64,000 bases of DNA from an uncultured Gammaproteobacteria bacterium (GTDB taxonomy: Bacteria; Pseudomonadota; Gammaproteobacteria; Arenicellales; JAANXG01). Below, in pieces: positions 29,424 through 39,621 of the stretch. The stretch is taken from contig CAMYKK010000005.1 of NCBI GenBank assembly GCA_947258975.1, positions 1-64,000 on the forward strand, read 5' to 3'. Made by a program: the position numbers and the translations under genes. How positions within the stretch are numbered: the stretch's first letter is position 1; the number at the start of each line of letters is the position of its first letter. The notes under the pieces are model-generated. The model made no database searches and was not told the DNA's origin. It saw nothing but the letters and a program-made list of their open reading frames with translations.

Positions 29424-30592
29424 TAGTTTCCACTTGACGCGACAATACGCTGATATCGCTGGTGCATCTGCTTGGCGATAAACTGCCAGGAGAACTCATT
29501 TCGCGCCGTCTTTCGCCCGTTGTCTCCCATCTCGTTCGCGGTAACCTGCTCATCGAGCAGCCTGTTTATCCCTTCAGCGATACTTTCAGGTTCACCACTC
29601 ACGATAATTCCGGATTTTGTTTGTTCAATTTTCGATGCCAGACCCACCTCGGACGTTACGATTACTGGGCAGCCTAGCGCCATCGATTCCAGAGCTGCGT
29701 TACCGAAATTTTCAGAATACGAAGGCAAAACAAACACGTCTGCGTCCATAAATAACGAGTATTTCTCCAGCCCGTATCGAGGGCCCGTAAACTCTATCCT
29801 GTCGTTCAACCTAAACTGATCTATAAGCTTCTTCAGCTTCTCTGTATAGCCTTCCTCGTCATTACCGGCGATAACAAGTTTCGCTTTTTTTACCAGCGCC
29901 ATCGATTTAATAAGTCGATCAAGTCCCTTCTTCCAGTTAATGCGTCCTAGGTAAAGAATGACGGGAATATCATGTGCTTGCGGTTTCGAGGCGCCCTTCT
30001 TGTTGATGTATTGTTCGATCTCCTTACTATCAATCCCGTTGGGGAGAACGAACGACGTCTTAATATCCAGATCGAATGATTTCGCGGCATTTGCCTCGAT
30101 CATAGAGGTAAAATGAACCGCGTTTGCAATGGAAATATTTTTTCGTTCGACCAGTTTTATCCAAGACAATTTTAGGATTCGGTTTTTTTTCGCGACCAGA
30201 TTCCGTACCAACATGCCGCGGGGCGATAACACATAAGGAGTCTTTGTCTTTAGACACGTTCTGGCCGCCAACTTGGTAGGCCATAGATAAATCGAATGAC
30301 CGTGCAGTAAGTCGAAATTGCCAATTTGGTCTTCCAACATCAACTTCATGTCCGGGGCGTAAAACAACCGCGAGAAATATGGAGAAGAAAAATAGGTGAC
30401 TTGAACTCCATCGATATCGACCGGGGTATTGAGTTTTACATTTGAGACTGTCGGGCCATCGACATTTGTTGTGTAGACGGATACGTGAACGCCTTCTTCG
30501 ACTAACGATTTACACAAGCCATGGATCGCGTAAATAGGCCCACCGTATCGTGTTGCAGGAAGATACGTCGGCACGACATGAAGTACATTCAT
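29423..30592 (-). CDS. Glycosyltransferase family 4
   Basis: A 389-residue GT-B retaining glycosyltransferase. The N-terminal acceptor domain has the TRYGGPIYAIHGL loop. The C-terminal donor domain has ILYLGRINWKKGLDRLIKS and the ENFGNAALESMALGCPVIV stretch with the EX7E motif. It is coupled to the next GT2 gene by a one-base overlap. It resembles enzymes of capsule and O-antigen loci; specificity cannot be read. Confidence 0.88.
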   Translation of the reverse strand: MNVLHVVPTYLPATRYGGPIYAIHGLCKSLVEEGVHVSVYTTNVDGPTVSNVKLNTPVDIDGVQVTYFSSPYFSRLFYAPDMKLMLEDQIGNFDLLHGHSIYLWPTKLAARTCLKTKTPYVLSPRGMLVRNLVAKKNRILKLSWIKLVERKNISIANAVHFTSMIEANAAKSFDLDIKTSFVLPNGIDSKEIEQYINKKGASKPQAHDIPVILYLGRINWKKGLDRLIKSMALVKKAKLVIAGNDEEGYTEKLKKLIDQFRLNDRIEFTGPRYGLEKYSLFMDADVFVLPSYSENFGNAALESMALGCPVIVTSEVGLASKIEQTKSGIIVSGEPESIAEGINRLLDEQVTANEMGDNGRKTARNEFSWQFIAKQMHQRYQRIVASSGN

Positions 30593-30615
30593 TCTCAGTA
30601 GATTGCCTTTTGCGA

Positions 30616-31794
30616 TTAAACAACCACGGCTTTCACTGCCTCCAGCAATCCCTTCGTAGCGTTTTCAATTGAGTATTGTTTTATATGTTCACGAGCGTTG
30701 TTTCCCATGCACTGCAATATGTCGCGTTGAGCAGCCGCCCAGCTCATTTTTTGCGATAGATCTTCAATGTCTCCACAACGAAATATCGATCCAGTTTCTC
30801 CGCATATGATGAGATCTCTACCACAGCCGACTTGATCACTCACCAACGCTGGTATACCGCACGCCATTGCTTCATTCACGACCAAACCCCACGTTTCATT
30901 ATGATCTGAGGGCAATATCAAACAATCTGCAGCAACGTAAGCGTCGCTGATTTCTGTTTGATTGAGGAATCCCAAAAAAGTAACCGAACTTGAAATACGA
31001 ATGGTCATTTGACGCACTTGCGCGTCCTGTTCACCGGAACCAACTACCAGCAAATGCAGCATCTCGTTTTGTCGACTCGCAATTTCTAGCGCGTGGACAA
31101 GATCCGGTAGACGTTTCTTCGTTGCAAATTTGCCACAGAAGATGAAGCATATTTTACGTTCTAAGACGCCCCAGTTTTGTCGCATGCTTTGGCGTCTATT
31201 TTTTGCTTCTTGGGCTTGTATAAAAAATCTATCGTTGTCAATAAAATGTGGGCACCAGAATATGCGCGCTGGATCGACACCGTTCTCCATATAAAAACGT
31301 TTGTTTTCTTTGCCGACCGCTAAAAAAGCATCATATTGAGAGAACAAAATGCGATGTAGCAACTTTTTCCAGCCTGGACGAGCGCCGATAGAGTTCGAGT
31401 CTCCGCGTATGAGCGTCTTAATTCCGAGTTTTCTGCAAGCGACAACTGCCTGAAGTAATCCAAAGGACTGCCAACCCGTGATTAGACAGACGTCAATTTT
31501 GTCTTTACATAGTTGTGCCGAAAAATCATATGATCGATTAGCGAAGAATGCATCCGAGTCATGCCTTATTCTCGATCGAAGGGTCTTCCAGTCATATCCA
31601 TCGAGCAGTGAAATATCCCATTGAAAATCATGATTGAAACCTATTCCTTGCTGCTGACGGTCTGGGACAAACAAATAATAGACCTTGGTCTGTATTCCGT
31701 CGGTCTGAGACAGTTCACGAAACCAGGGTGCTTGATACTGAATCGGATGCGTAGCGATAATTGCAAGATTAACGTGAGATCGGCGTGTACTCAC
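30616..31794 (-). CDS. Glycosyltransferase family 4
   Basis: A 392-residue GT-B enzyme starting NLAIIATHPIQYQAPWFREL, an N-terminus typical of a GT4 subgroup in exopolysaccharide loci. The donor-binding half shows CFIFCGKFATKKRLPDLVHA and DHNETWGLVVNEAMACGIPA with the EX7E signature. The start overlaps the preceding polymerase-like gene by four bases. Cytoplasmic face of the inner membrane, by family. Confidence 0.87.
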   Translation of the reverse strand: MSTRRSHVNLAIIATHPIQYQAPWFRELSQTDGIQTKVYYLFVPDRQQQGIGFNHDFQWDISLLDGYDWKTLRSRIRHDSDAFFANRSYDFSAQLCKDKIDVCLITGWQSFGLLQAVVACRKLGIKTLIRGDSNSIGARPGWKKLLHRILFSQYDAFLAVGKENKRFYMENGVDPARIFWCPHFIDNDRFFIQAQEAKNRRQSMRQNWGVLERKICFIFCGKFATKKRLPDLVHALEIASRQNEMLHLLVVGSGEQDAQVRQMTIRISSSVTFLGFLNQTEISDAYVAADCLILPSDHNETWGLVVNEAMACGIPALVSDQVGCGRDLIICGETGSIFRCGDIEDLSQKMSWAAAQRDILQCMGNNAREHIKQYSIENATKGLLEAVKAVVV

Positions 31795-33209
31795 GACACC
31801 GAAGATAAATACTTATAGTCACCGGCCCCAACGTAACCGTAAGAATACTTAGAGCCGATAATTTTTGGTATAGCAAGCATAACCCCAACCATCATTCCTA
31901 GAAGGAACAGTATAAACAAGTCTCCATACACCTGCGATGCGACGATGAATGTCAAAATGTTTGCGCACAGGAAGGCTGTTATCGCCACACCTGTGTGGGT
32001 CGCGGTCCTGTCGAAGTGGCTACACCATTTCAGTATAAGATATATACTTCGTGCAAATCGCCACATCAACCAAACAAAAATGACGACACCAGGGACACCC
32101 AACTCAACGATAAGCTTTCCCAGTCCGCCCTCTACGGACCCGCCGACCATAGCGATAACAGATGAATCCCCGAAAAATCGTGCGCCCTGGCTTCCAATCC
32201 CCATCCCGGCGCCTAGCCATCCTACTCGGTGCAATGCGCTCTGTACGCTTCCATATCCTAACAGCGACAATCTTTGTGGTGCGTCTTCGAAAACGGTCGT
32301 ACCTCTCTGTAAATATAGATCTATTTGACCTTCATATTGTTCTGGAAAAATCGATTGTAAGCCTATCCATATCGCGAGTCCCACTCCTAGCGTCAACGTC
32401 CCCACAATAAACTTGTCACCGCTCGTGCGAGTGAAAGTTAAAATCGAGAAATACAGGAAAAAAAACACAATTACTTCCATAAGCATTTTACGTCGACCGG
32501 TCAAAAAAATGGCGCCAACGAAAACCACGATAAAAAACGCAAGCCATAGTCTATCGGACGGCTTTTTGACCAAAATACTGGTCATGCCCAACAAACATAC
32601 GCTTGCCGCCATATGCCACGCGGCAATTTCCGGACTTCGTAGAAATCCGGAATGCGCCGTCAATACAGTACCAAAATCATAAATAACGATGCCCGTACCC
32701 ACTTGCTTGAGAATTCGCCAGTCGGCACCAAAAAATGAAAGAAATATTCCGAGGGCGACCAACAAATTACAAGCTATATACACCGCCAACAGTTTCTTCA
32801 AGTCTTCGGCGCTATTCACATATAAATAAGCAAGCGGCACGACCAGCAATGGCACCAAATAACCACTCAGTCCAGCTATAGCCAACGCAACCTGTTCGAA
32901 GTGAATAATCGTGACGAGCGTCTGTATCAGCAATACAATTAAAAACGTCACCAGCGGATAGATCAAAAGATTATTAAAACCACACAGTGGGGAAAAATAA
33001 CTCGCGCCATGTCGCAGTAAAGCGCCGATCATACCAGCAGCGAAAAAGACACCCACCAAGACCACGAAAAAGACAGGTTCTTCAGGCACAAGCTTTCTGA
33101 TCGGATCCTGGATGAATCCTATCGCTATAGTAATAAACATAGTCGCACGCAAACTGGTGAAGCACAGGATTAGCAGTACCAAGGCAATCAATATTGACGC
33201 CGCTAGCAT
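31791..33209 (-). CDS. Wzy/O-antigen ligase-like membrane protein
   Basis: A polytopic membrane protein with about twelve hydrophobic helices. A loop near residues 300-380 contains the polymerase/ligase-like stretch RVGWLGAGMGIGSQGARFFG. Start: ATG at 33209 (MLAASILIALVLLIL), giving 472 residues and overlapping the upstream gene's stop by seven bases; earlier in-frame codons would add a hydrophilic stretch read from the preceding gene. A glycan polymerase (Wzy) is the likely role because a separate ligase-like gene occurs at 46470. Confidence 0.7.
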   Translation of the reverse strand: MLAASILIALVLLILCFTSLRATMFITIAIGFIQDPIRKLVPEEPVFFVVLVGVFFAAGMIGALLRHGASYFSPLCGFNNLLIYPLVTFLIVLLIQTLVTIIHFEQVALAIAGLSGYLVPLLVVPLAYLYVNSAEDLKKLLAVYIACNLLVALGIFLSFFGADWRILKQVGTGIVIYDFGTVLTAHSGFLRSPEIAAWHMAASVCLLGMTSILVKKPSDRLWLAFFIVVFVGAIFLTGRRKMLMEVIVFFFLYFSILTFTRTSGDKFIVGTLTLGVGLAIWIGLQSIFPEQYEGQIDLYLQRGTTVFEDAPQRLSLLGYGSVQSALHRVGWLGAGMGIGSQGARFFGDSSVIAMVGGSVEGGLGKLIVELGVPGVVIFVWLMWRFARSIYLILKWCSHFDRTATHTGVAITAFLCANILTFIVASQVYGDLFILFLLGMMVGVMLAIPKIIGSKYSYGYVGAGDYKYLSSVS

Positions 33210-34114
33210 GGTGTGCGTCCACTCTTGATGTATCTTGGACCTTTTATATATAAATGCGCCGCCCAAGCGATTCCAGCTATTTCGCTGATGATGGTTGCGG
33301 GTATCCACCACGGTTTTTTCAAATGATGTTTAGTCAGGCCAGAGCAAACCAGACGCTTCAAGACACTCCTAGTTCTGTGTTTTACGCCCGGTGAACGCAG
33401 CAAGAAATAGTAGGCTCCGACTGAATGATCCGGTTTCATTGTTGTTAAATGATGACCAAACGCCCTGGTACCACCCTCAACAAGTTTCATGTGAAGAATG
33501 CTCGCCGTTGGATGATAGTATATTTTTCCGCCTTGGCGGACTATTCGGTGTGCAAAGTCGTCTTCGAAACGATATGCGACGCGCACGAAGTTTTCATCAA
33601 ACCCCCCTATTCCAACGGCTTCATTCCTATCTACGGACATATTGCCCGCCATAGCGCTATCTACGTACCTTGGCTTATCCGTTGCGAAAATATTATTGTG
33701 GCTTTGACGTGTGGTGTCATATTGTTTGTGCCAAGGCTGCCTTACCTTGCCGACGACAACAGTTGCATCACTTTTTTTGTGGCCGATGATGTGTTCGTTA
33801 ACAATTTCGCTTGTTATTTCAATATCGTCGTCCAGGAATAAGACAATGTCGCAATCGGACTCAGTCAAAGCAAAATTCATAGCCCTGGGTATAGACGGCC
33901 GGCTCAACCGCTGCCATATAATTTCACCATTGCGGTGCATCGCATTCAACTTTGTATCCGTTTCTTTTTTATGTGATTCCGTTTGATCGACAACAATGAT
34001 CTGTTCTGGCCTGTGTTCGAGGGAGCTCAATTGATTAAGTAAGTTGAGGGTCGACTCACCTCTTCGATACGTCGGAATTGCGACGCATATTGTCGACGTA
34101 CTACTCGCGTCCAT
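33203..34114 (-). CDS. Glycosyltransferase family 2
   Basis: A 303-residue GT-A enzyme. The nucleotide-binding start is ICVAIPTYRRGESTLNLLNQ, the DXD-type motif is IVLFLDDDIEIT, and VAYRFEDDFAHRIVRQGGKI is the catalytic-base region. No transmembrane segment is obvious. It overlaps the following polymerase gene by seven bases, so both are probably translated together. It lies about 150 nt downstream of the next GT2 gene. Confidence 0.85.
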   Translation of the reverse strand: MDASSTSTICVAIPTYRRGESTLNLLNQLSSLEHRPEQIIVVDQTESHKKETDTKLNAMHRNGEIIWQRLSRPSIPRAMNFALTESDCDIVLFLDDDIEITSEIVNEHIIGHKKSDATVVVGKVRQPWHKQYDTTRQSHNNIFATDKPRYVDSAMAGNMSVDRNEAVGIGGFDENFVRVAYRFEDDFAHRIVRQGGKIYYHPTASILHMKLVEGGTRAFGHHLTTMKPDHSVGAYYFLLRSPGVKHRTRSVLKRLVCSGLTKHHLKKPWWIPATIISEIAGIAWAAHLYIKGPRYIKSGRTPC

Positions 34115-34262
34115 ACTGAACTATTCTGTTACGCGATGGAAGGTTACTGAAAAAAACGGACAATTCAAAAACATTTCTATATTGCTTTCGCAGTCAATGT
34201 GACAAAAAGATTTTTTGTTTGGAAAAATGGTCGCTCGCGACCTGAATGTAGACCTCTACACA

Positions 34263-35225
34263 TTACCCCAAGTAGGATGATATGTATTTCATCAAGGCAC
34301 GTAGATGAAAAGGTTGTTTCCCAAGGGCGGATCGATAATATTTACGTGCCGCTCGCGGATCCGTCCCGTTGATGCACGAGCCGATGAAATACAAACCTTT
34401 CGCCTCTAGATAATTCGTCTTTAGATTACCAACAAGGCTCATATCTAACGGTTCGCGCCTATTCTTCTCTACGTGATTCAATATGGCGGCATCGTCACGG
34501 CCCATACGTCTGAGTCTTGCAGCCTCGACTATCAATTCTGTAATTTGAACTTGCTCTTTTCTAAATAAACAGCTGATATCTGTAGGTCGTATTCTTGCTT
34601 CGTAACGAATTGCTTCATCAGCGAGAATACGTCCGGCTTCATAGAGCCGCATCCATAGATCCAGGTCTTGTGCCACGTAAAACGCATCTCGATAGCCACC
34701 AACATGCCTGTAAGCGGAGTTGCGCAGCATCGTACTACAGTGATGGGCGGGTCCCCTCACCTGCTCAATGCTCAGTCCTTGGAGACCAATTTCGAGTTCG
34801 TTCTGCGAAACTACTGAGTCATATAGAAATTCGCGATCAGGCCCGACAAATCGTGCGCCACTGCCGATCATTACTGCTTCATCGTATTGTTCCAATATGC
34901 TGAATTGATCGTTCAATCTGCCCGGTAGCGAGATATCTCCACCGGCGTCCTGCCTTGCGATATATTTACCCTGTGCCAGAGTACAACCTGCTATTAATGA
35001 ACCAGTCAAACCTTGATGTCTCTGTTCTAGTATCTTAATTCTGTCATCAGCATGGCGAAATTCAGAGAGTTTGTCTCCTGTGTTGTCTTCTGATCCATCG
35101 TTCACTATTATAAATTCGAAGTCGACCTCCTGTTGTCGCAGGATGCTTTCAATCGATTGAGCTACACAATCCGCGTCATTGTTGACGCTCATCACAACCG
35201 ATACGTCTGGTGTAGTTTTACCCAC
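34263..35225 (-). CDS. Glycosyltransferase family 2
   Basis: A 320-residue GT-A enzyme with VSVVMSVNNDADCVAQSIES, EFIIVNDGSEDNTGDKL and, in place of a strict DXD, the RQDAGGDISLPGRL stretch. DLDLWMRLYEAGRILAD provides the ED-like catalytic region. Flanking gaps of about 150-170 nt are larger than elsewhere in the locus and contain no gene. Role in the glycan repeat unit is by context. Confidence 0.83.
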   Translation of the reverse strand: MGKTTPDVSVVMSVNNDADCVAQSIESILRQQEVDFEFIIVNDGSEDNTGDKLSEFRHADDRIKILEQRHQGLTGSLIAGCTLAQGKYIARQDAGGDISLPGRLNDQFSILEQYDEAVMIGSGARFVGPDREFLYDSVVSQNELEIGLQGLSIEQVRGPAHHCSTMLRNSAYRHVGGYRDAFYVAQDLDLWMRLYEAGRILADEAIRYEARIRPTDISCLFRKEQVQITELIVEAARLRRMGRDDAAILNHVEKNRREPLDMSLVGNLKTNYLEAKGLYFIGSCINGTDPRAARKYYRSALGKQPFHLRALMKYISSYLG

Positions 35226-35398
35226 AGAGAAATAGAGTTAGTTCTATTCGAGAAGATAACTATCTGAATCAGACGCAATGACGATGGGTCTACCCGATGT
35301 GCGGGGGCATCGACAAAAGCGCGCACAATTTCGGCTACGCGCTATATGCGTCTGACAACCCGTATCAATGGCATCACTAATCATCGCCTCAGATTGGA

Positions 35399-36382
35399 TC
35401 AACCGATTATGGATCGCAAGTTGTCAAATTTCTCGCTCACCGCCCCCATACGCGACCAACCAAAACAGCTCGCGAGCATTCTGTAAATTTCCAACTCCGT
35501 TAATTTTACTTTACCCTTCGAGGCATCTTGCGCCAGGAAAAACAAATTCTTTGCTTCCGTTGACAAACCCGCGCTTCCGCATTGGCGAGATAGAAAAAAC
35601 AGCTCGCGAGCAAAGTGCTGCATTTCTGGCGCGTGCACTTCAATGCCTGCACGAACTGCATGTTTATATATCAGTTCGTGCGCTCGCGCACGGTGTTTCA
35701 TTACTACTTCAAAATTAACTAAGTCTCTGCACAAACGACCGTCATCGTGGTCTCTTGTATCGGAAACAAACTGATCACAATAATGTAAATGCGCACCGAA
35801 ACTGGCAATACGACAATCGTACTCCCAATCTTCTTCATTTCTGAGCGGCAACCAAGATCCCGCACGATCACAAATACCTCTCGTGTACAACGGTGTCGAC
35901 GTAGACCACCACCTCGACCGCAGGAAGGCAGGAAACATCTTCTCAATCCGCTCACCGGTTCGCTTGTGAGCCTCATTCAGTGGGGGGTCGCCGATACGGT
36001 AGTAACGAGTTTTACCATATGACACGGCGCACTCAGTGGCGGATCTAAGACCTGCAACCTGTAGTTCAAATTTCTCCGGAAGCAACAGATCGTCACTATC
36101 GAGATATTGGATGAATTGCCCCGTCGCTGCTTGCCGCCCCAGTTCCCGTGCCGAACCAGGTCCCTGATTGGCTTGCCGGCGATACATGATCTCGACAGGG
36201 TGTTTCGCCGCTAAATCTTTAGCTACCTGTGTAGTCTCGTCGGTGGAGCCGTCATCAACAATAATGATTTCCACAGGCCGGTAGGTTTGCGCAAGGACGC
36301 TTTCTACAGCATCGACCAACATTTTGGGTCGATTATGAACGGGAATGATGGTGCTAACGAGGCCATCAACGCTACGGTTCAT
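35399..36382 (-). CDS. Glycosyltransferase family 2
   Basis: A 327-residue GT-A enzyme: STIIPVHNRPKMLVDAVESV, EIIIVDDGSTDETTQVA, and the metal-binding QYLDSDDLLLPEKFE. NEEDWEYDCRIASFGAH is the acceptor/base region. The C-terminal 90 residues are helical and not part of the core fold. It is 18 nt downstream of the next GT2 gene. Confidence 0.86.
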   Translation of the reverse strand: MNRSVDGLVSTIIPVHNRPKMLVDAVESVLAQTYRPVEIIIVDDGSTDETTQVAKDLAAKHPVEIMYRRQANQGPGSARELGRQAATGQFIQYLDSDDLLLPEKFELQVAGLRSATECAVSYGKTRYYRIGDPPLNEAHKRTGERIEKMFPAFLRSRWWSTSTPLYTRGICDRAGSWLPLRNEEDWEYDCRIASFGAHLHYCDQFVSDTRDHDDGRLCRDLVNFEVVMKHRARAHELIYKHAVRAGIEVHAPEMQHFARELFFLSRQCGSAGLSTEAKNLFFLAQDASKGKVKLTELEIYRMLASCFGWSRMGAVSEKFDNLRSIIG

Positions 36383-36400
36383 ATTACAGTGTATTCCTCG

Positions 36401-37321
36401 TCAGGAGTCTTGTCTCATCCCGCGCTGAATTCCCATATTAATCACACATTGGCGGAAGCGATCACCACGGCCTTTACAAAGTTGAAACAGCCCCCGCATC
36501 GCATAACTGAGTTCGCGCACTATCGAACCACCATGATCTTTATCAGTTGATATTCTTTTGCCCGCGATCCCTTTTTGGATACCGAACCGGTACATGTATC
36601 TAATTCTCAATCTACTCGGATCGGTATGGTGGTAACACACAGATCGCCCACAATAAACACCGCGATACCCCGCCTGCTTAGCACGTCCCAGGTACTCATC
36701 GTCATCACCGCGTCCCGGCACATGCGCTCTAGGACCCAGATCCACCCTAAACGGAGACAGTTTGGTGAACATGCGACGACGCACTCCGAAGCTAGCACCA
36801 AAGGGACCCGTGTCTGAATCGCGATAATAGCGGACTTCCTGGCCATTATCGCATATGACCAAGAGTCCTCCTATGAGCGGCATTTTTTCGTCTCTTATCC
36901 ATTTTGGCCTTTGGCTCGGCCATTCAGCCAAAACGCGCCCGCCAAAATAATCGGCATCCGGAAAGCAGCGTATGGCATCCGTAAAGGCCGCTAACCAATT
37001 CATATCAACTCTAACGTCATCGTCCGTGAAGAGTAATACCTCTCCAGCACATTCTTTCAATGCTCTATTGCGCGCGTGCGACAATCCTTGATTTTCTTCG
37101 TGAATATAACGTAGCGGCAGTTTATTTTGGAACTCTTTGATTACCGATTCTGTTTTATCGTTTGAGTTGTTATCAATTACAAGAAGCTCCCAATGCACCG
37201 AGTCATGATTCGCCATGTGGCTAAGACTATAGAGTGTATTGGCAAGGCTTGTCGCGCGATTATACGTGCAAACACAAACACAGATGTTTGGCGTTTTCAT
37301 GCGTATTTGACTCGAATCCAA
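36401..37321 (-). CDS. Glycosyltransferase family 2
   Basis: A 306-residue GT-A enzyme. ICVCVCTYNRATSLANTL opens the fold, LLVIDNNSNDKTESV follows, and LLFTDDDVRVDMNWLAAF carries the metal-binding aspartates. HVPGRGDDDEYLGRAKQAGY is the catalytic region. The start may be the ATG seven codons in (37300). Glycosyltransferase by family; sugar unknown. Confidence 0.85.
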   Translation of the reverse strand: MDSSQIRMKTPNICVCVCTYNRATSLANTLYSLSHMANHDSVHWELLVIDNNSNDKTESVIKEFQNKLPLRYIHEENQGLSHARNRALKECAGEVLLFTDDDVRVDMNWLAAFTDAIRCFPDADYFGGRVLAEWPSQRPKWIRDEKMPLIGGLLVICDNGQEVRYYRDSDTGPFGASFGVRRRMFTKLSPFRVDLGPRAHVPGRGDDDEYLGRAKQAGYRGVYCGRSVCYHHTDPSRLRIRYMYRFGIQKGIAGKRISTDKDHGGSIVRELSYAMRGLFQLCKGRGDRFRQCVINMGIQRGMRQDS

Positions 37322-37360
37322 CCGAATTGGTTTGCGGCAACACGTGGCCTGAGAACTATA

Positions 37361-38680
37361 CTAGGTGACAGCATCATCCAATTGTCTCGCCAGAGACCAA
37401 AACGAGGAATCATGAAGGTTGCGAGTGCCATACGAATGTGGCCACTCGGATCCCGCCGATTGATGGACGTACTGCCTGCCTAACGCGCGACGTATTGTTT
37501 CACCCAGTCGCACACCAAAAATACGATCCAGGCGTCCGTTATGAGAAACTGAATATGCATGTCCAATTTCACGACCATTGTCTGGAGAAATCATAATGTT
37601 CGTGAAACAACGATCCCAGGCATCAATCGACGAGCTTTGGGTGTACTTGTTGTGTACTACTCGATATCCACCCTGTATCAGCTTCCCCCTAAGGTTTGCG
37701 TCCATCAATCGCGTAATACATGCCGCGGCCTCACGCACATCACCTGTTGGGAAGGTCAAACAATTCTCGTTGTTGATTAACGAATTTTCTAAACCTGATC
37801 CAATATATTTACTGGTCACGACCGGCACCCCGGATGCCATTGCCTCCCAGATAATAATTGGACCAGTTTCCCATACTGAGGTTACGATTAACGCGTCCGC
37901 TCTGTCATATACCCTCTCATTCATTGCATGCAATTCAATTTCACCGAGAAACTCGATTATTCCTTTTTTGGCACGTGCGCTGAGTTCGCGCCTGATCCAG
38001 GTTTCTTCGGGTCCTGTGCCGGCAACAATAAGCTGGTACTTGACACCGGCTCCCTCTAAATGATCCAGGACTTGAGGTAGATCATGTAATGATTTTTGAC
38101 CTTGCTCCAAACGCCCCACATAAGCAAGTCTGAAGGGATCACGGAGTCCTTTATTTCCATACGTTATTTCCTGATCCGCCACACCATACGGCGCGTAAAA
38201 TATTCGTTTTCTGTTGACCCCGGAATCGACCCGCACCAATTCACAGGCGAGTTTATTTGTGCACACGACACCGTCCAGCAACGCCGCATGCTTTGTCGCA
38301 TCATCGTAGACATCCGGTTGTATTGCATGGATTGTCATCACGATTTTTGGCCATCTACCCGTCCCGCGGCATCTTGCCGCAGCGACGTAACAATCGGGGA
38401 TATTCACCCCAACAACTAACTGTGGATTTACGCTTTTTATTACGGCTTCAATCGCCCGGACACGCCCTTCCCTCGAGCCGGTTTCGTTTACAACTCGTGT
38501 TACTGTTAAACCTTCATGCCTTTGTTCGTATTTTTTTGTATCGTGCCATCTGCCAGACGCAAGTCCGACAACGACGCGCCAGTCTTTTTCCTGGAGACCG
38601 ACGCATAAATAATCCAGCCAGGTGGCAATACCACCAAGTGGATAAGCCCCGGGACATATCAATAATATGGTGCCTTTCAA
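37361..38680 (-). CDS. Glycosyltransferase family 4
   Basis: A 439-residue GT-B enzyme. The N-terminus ILLICPGAYPLGGIATWLDY has the flexible GG loop of the acceptor domain. The donor domain has RLAYVGRLEQGQKSLHDLP and VTSVWETGPIIIWEAMASG with the EX7E-like pair. The last 80 residues extend beyond the usual fold end and are basic. It is separated from the next upstream gene by 87 nt. Confidence 0.84.
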   Translation of the reverse strand: MKGTILLICPGAYPLGGIATWLDYLCVGLQEKDWRVVVGLASGRWHDTKKYEQRHEGLTVTRVVNETGSREGRVRAIEAVIKSVNPQLVVGVNIPDCYVAAARCRGTGRWPKIVMTIHAIQPDVYDDATKHAALLDGVVCTNKLACELVRVDSGVNRKRIFYAPYGVADQEITYGNKGLRDPFRLAYVGRLEQGQKSLHDLPQVLDHLEGAGVKYQLIVAGTGPEETWIRRELSARAKKGIIEFLGEIELHAMNERVYDRADALIVTSVWETGPIIIWEAMASGVPVVTSKYIGSGLENSLINNENCLTFPTGDVREAAACITRLMDANLRGKLIQGGYRVVHNKYTQSSSIDAWDRCFTNIMISPDNGREIGHAYSVSHNGRLDRIFGVRLGETIRRALGRQYVHQSAGSEWPHSYGTRNLHDSSFWSLARQLDDAVT

Positions 38681-38767
38681 TAAACTATTGATCCGTCCAA
38701 TCTGTTATTTCTTTCCGATTTTTCCAATAGTATCGGCTTGCCGGAAAGTACAGTGCTTGCCTTACAT

Positions 38768-39583
38768 TTATAAGTCCTTTGTGTGTACATCTTCAAAGGT
38801 ACGCCTATTACTAGTCGCAATACGTGGGTTTGCAATGATCCAGTTCATGACTTCGGGCCTCCGTTCATCCATCATGGCAAACTTTATTGCCTTCGGTAAC
38901 GGGAACGAAAGTGGAAAATCTTTCGCTACTCGTTCTCTACTGGTTAGTATTTTCGTGGCATGGGTGCGGTGAAGCCTGTCTCTAACTAGATTAGTGCAAT
39001 TATTTACACAAAAATCATGCGCTTCCACAACAACCGCACTATTGCGAAGCTTGGCAATGACTCTTGAACTCAACAATTCGACTTCGGCACCCTCAACGTC
39101 CATGAAGACTAAGTCACATAAAGATTCATCGCATATTTCATACAAATCTGATTCTTCGCAACAGGAGAATATATTTATGTATTGGGAAACGCGGTTGTTC
39201 TCGCTGATCGCATGAATCATGTTTCGACCTTCTTCAAGCTTTTCATAGACAATCGCTTCGTCGACATCCAATGTTTTCATAATGCCTACAGCATAAAAAC
39301 CTTCTGCACCGCCCACATTAATTAATCGATTGAATTTTCTTTCAGTCCAACGCGAGAGTTCTTCTTGAATCTCTTTTTCGTATGTCCCCAGGATCTTCGG
39401 CGCCGGAGTGCCCGATAGATCATAATCTGAAAAATGCATATCTTTGAAAATTCCCGATGCAATCTTTCCATTAAGTCGTCGAAACACCAAATATTCGCAG
39501 CTTCCGTACAGCAAATTCCATGCCCACCGCTTACTTCCATGTTTTACGTGTCTCAGCGTATTGAGGTTTAATCCCGCATACAT
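38768..39583 (-). CDS. FkbM-like methyltransferase
   Basis: A 271-residue protein with a Rossmann SAM-binding region: FNRLINVGGAEGFYAVGIM near residue 83 and CDLVFMDVEGAEVELL near residue 160, the FkbM-family signatures. The usual DIGAN motif is here NVGGAEG, a divergent form. A glycan-modifying methyltransferase is likely, given its place between glycosyltransferases and the ABC exporter. Its first 70 residues have no assigned domain. Confidence 0.7.
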   Translation of the reverse strand: MYAGLNLNTLRHVKHGSKRWAWNLLYGSCEYLVFRRLNGKIASGIFKDMHFSDYDLSGTPAPKILGTYEKEIQEELSRWTERKFNRLINVGGAEGFYAVGIMKTLDVDEAIVYEKLEEGRNMIHAISENNRVSQYINIFSCCEESDLYEICDESLCDLVFMDVEGAEVELLSSRVIAKLRNSAVVVEAHDFCVNNCTNLVRDRLHRTHATKILTSRERVAKDFPLSFPLPKAIKFAMMDERRPEVMNWIIANPRIATSNRRTFEDVHTKDL

Positions 39584-39621
39584 TTTCGCATACTACATCT
39601 AAAGCATTTAGGCGCTACTGT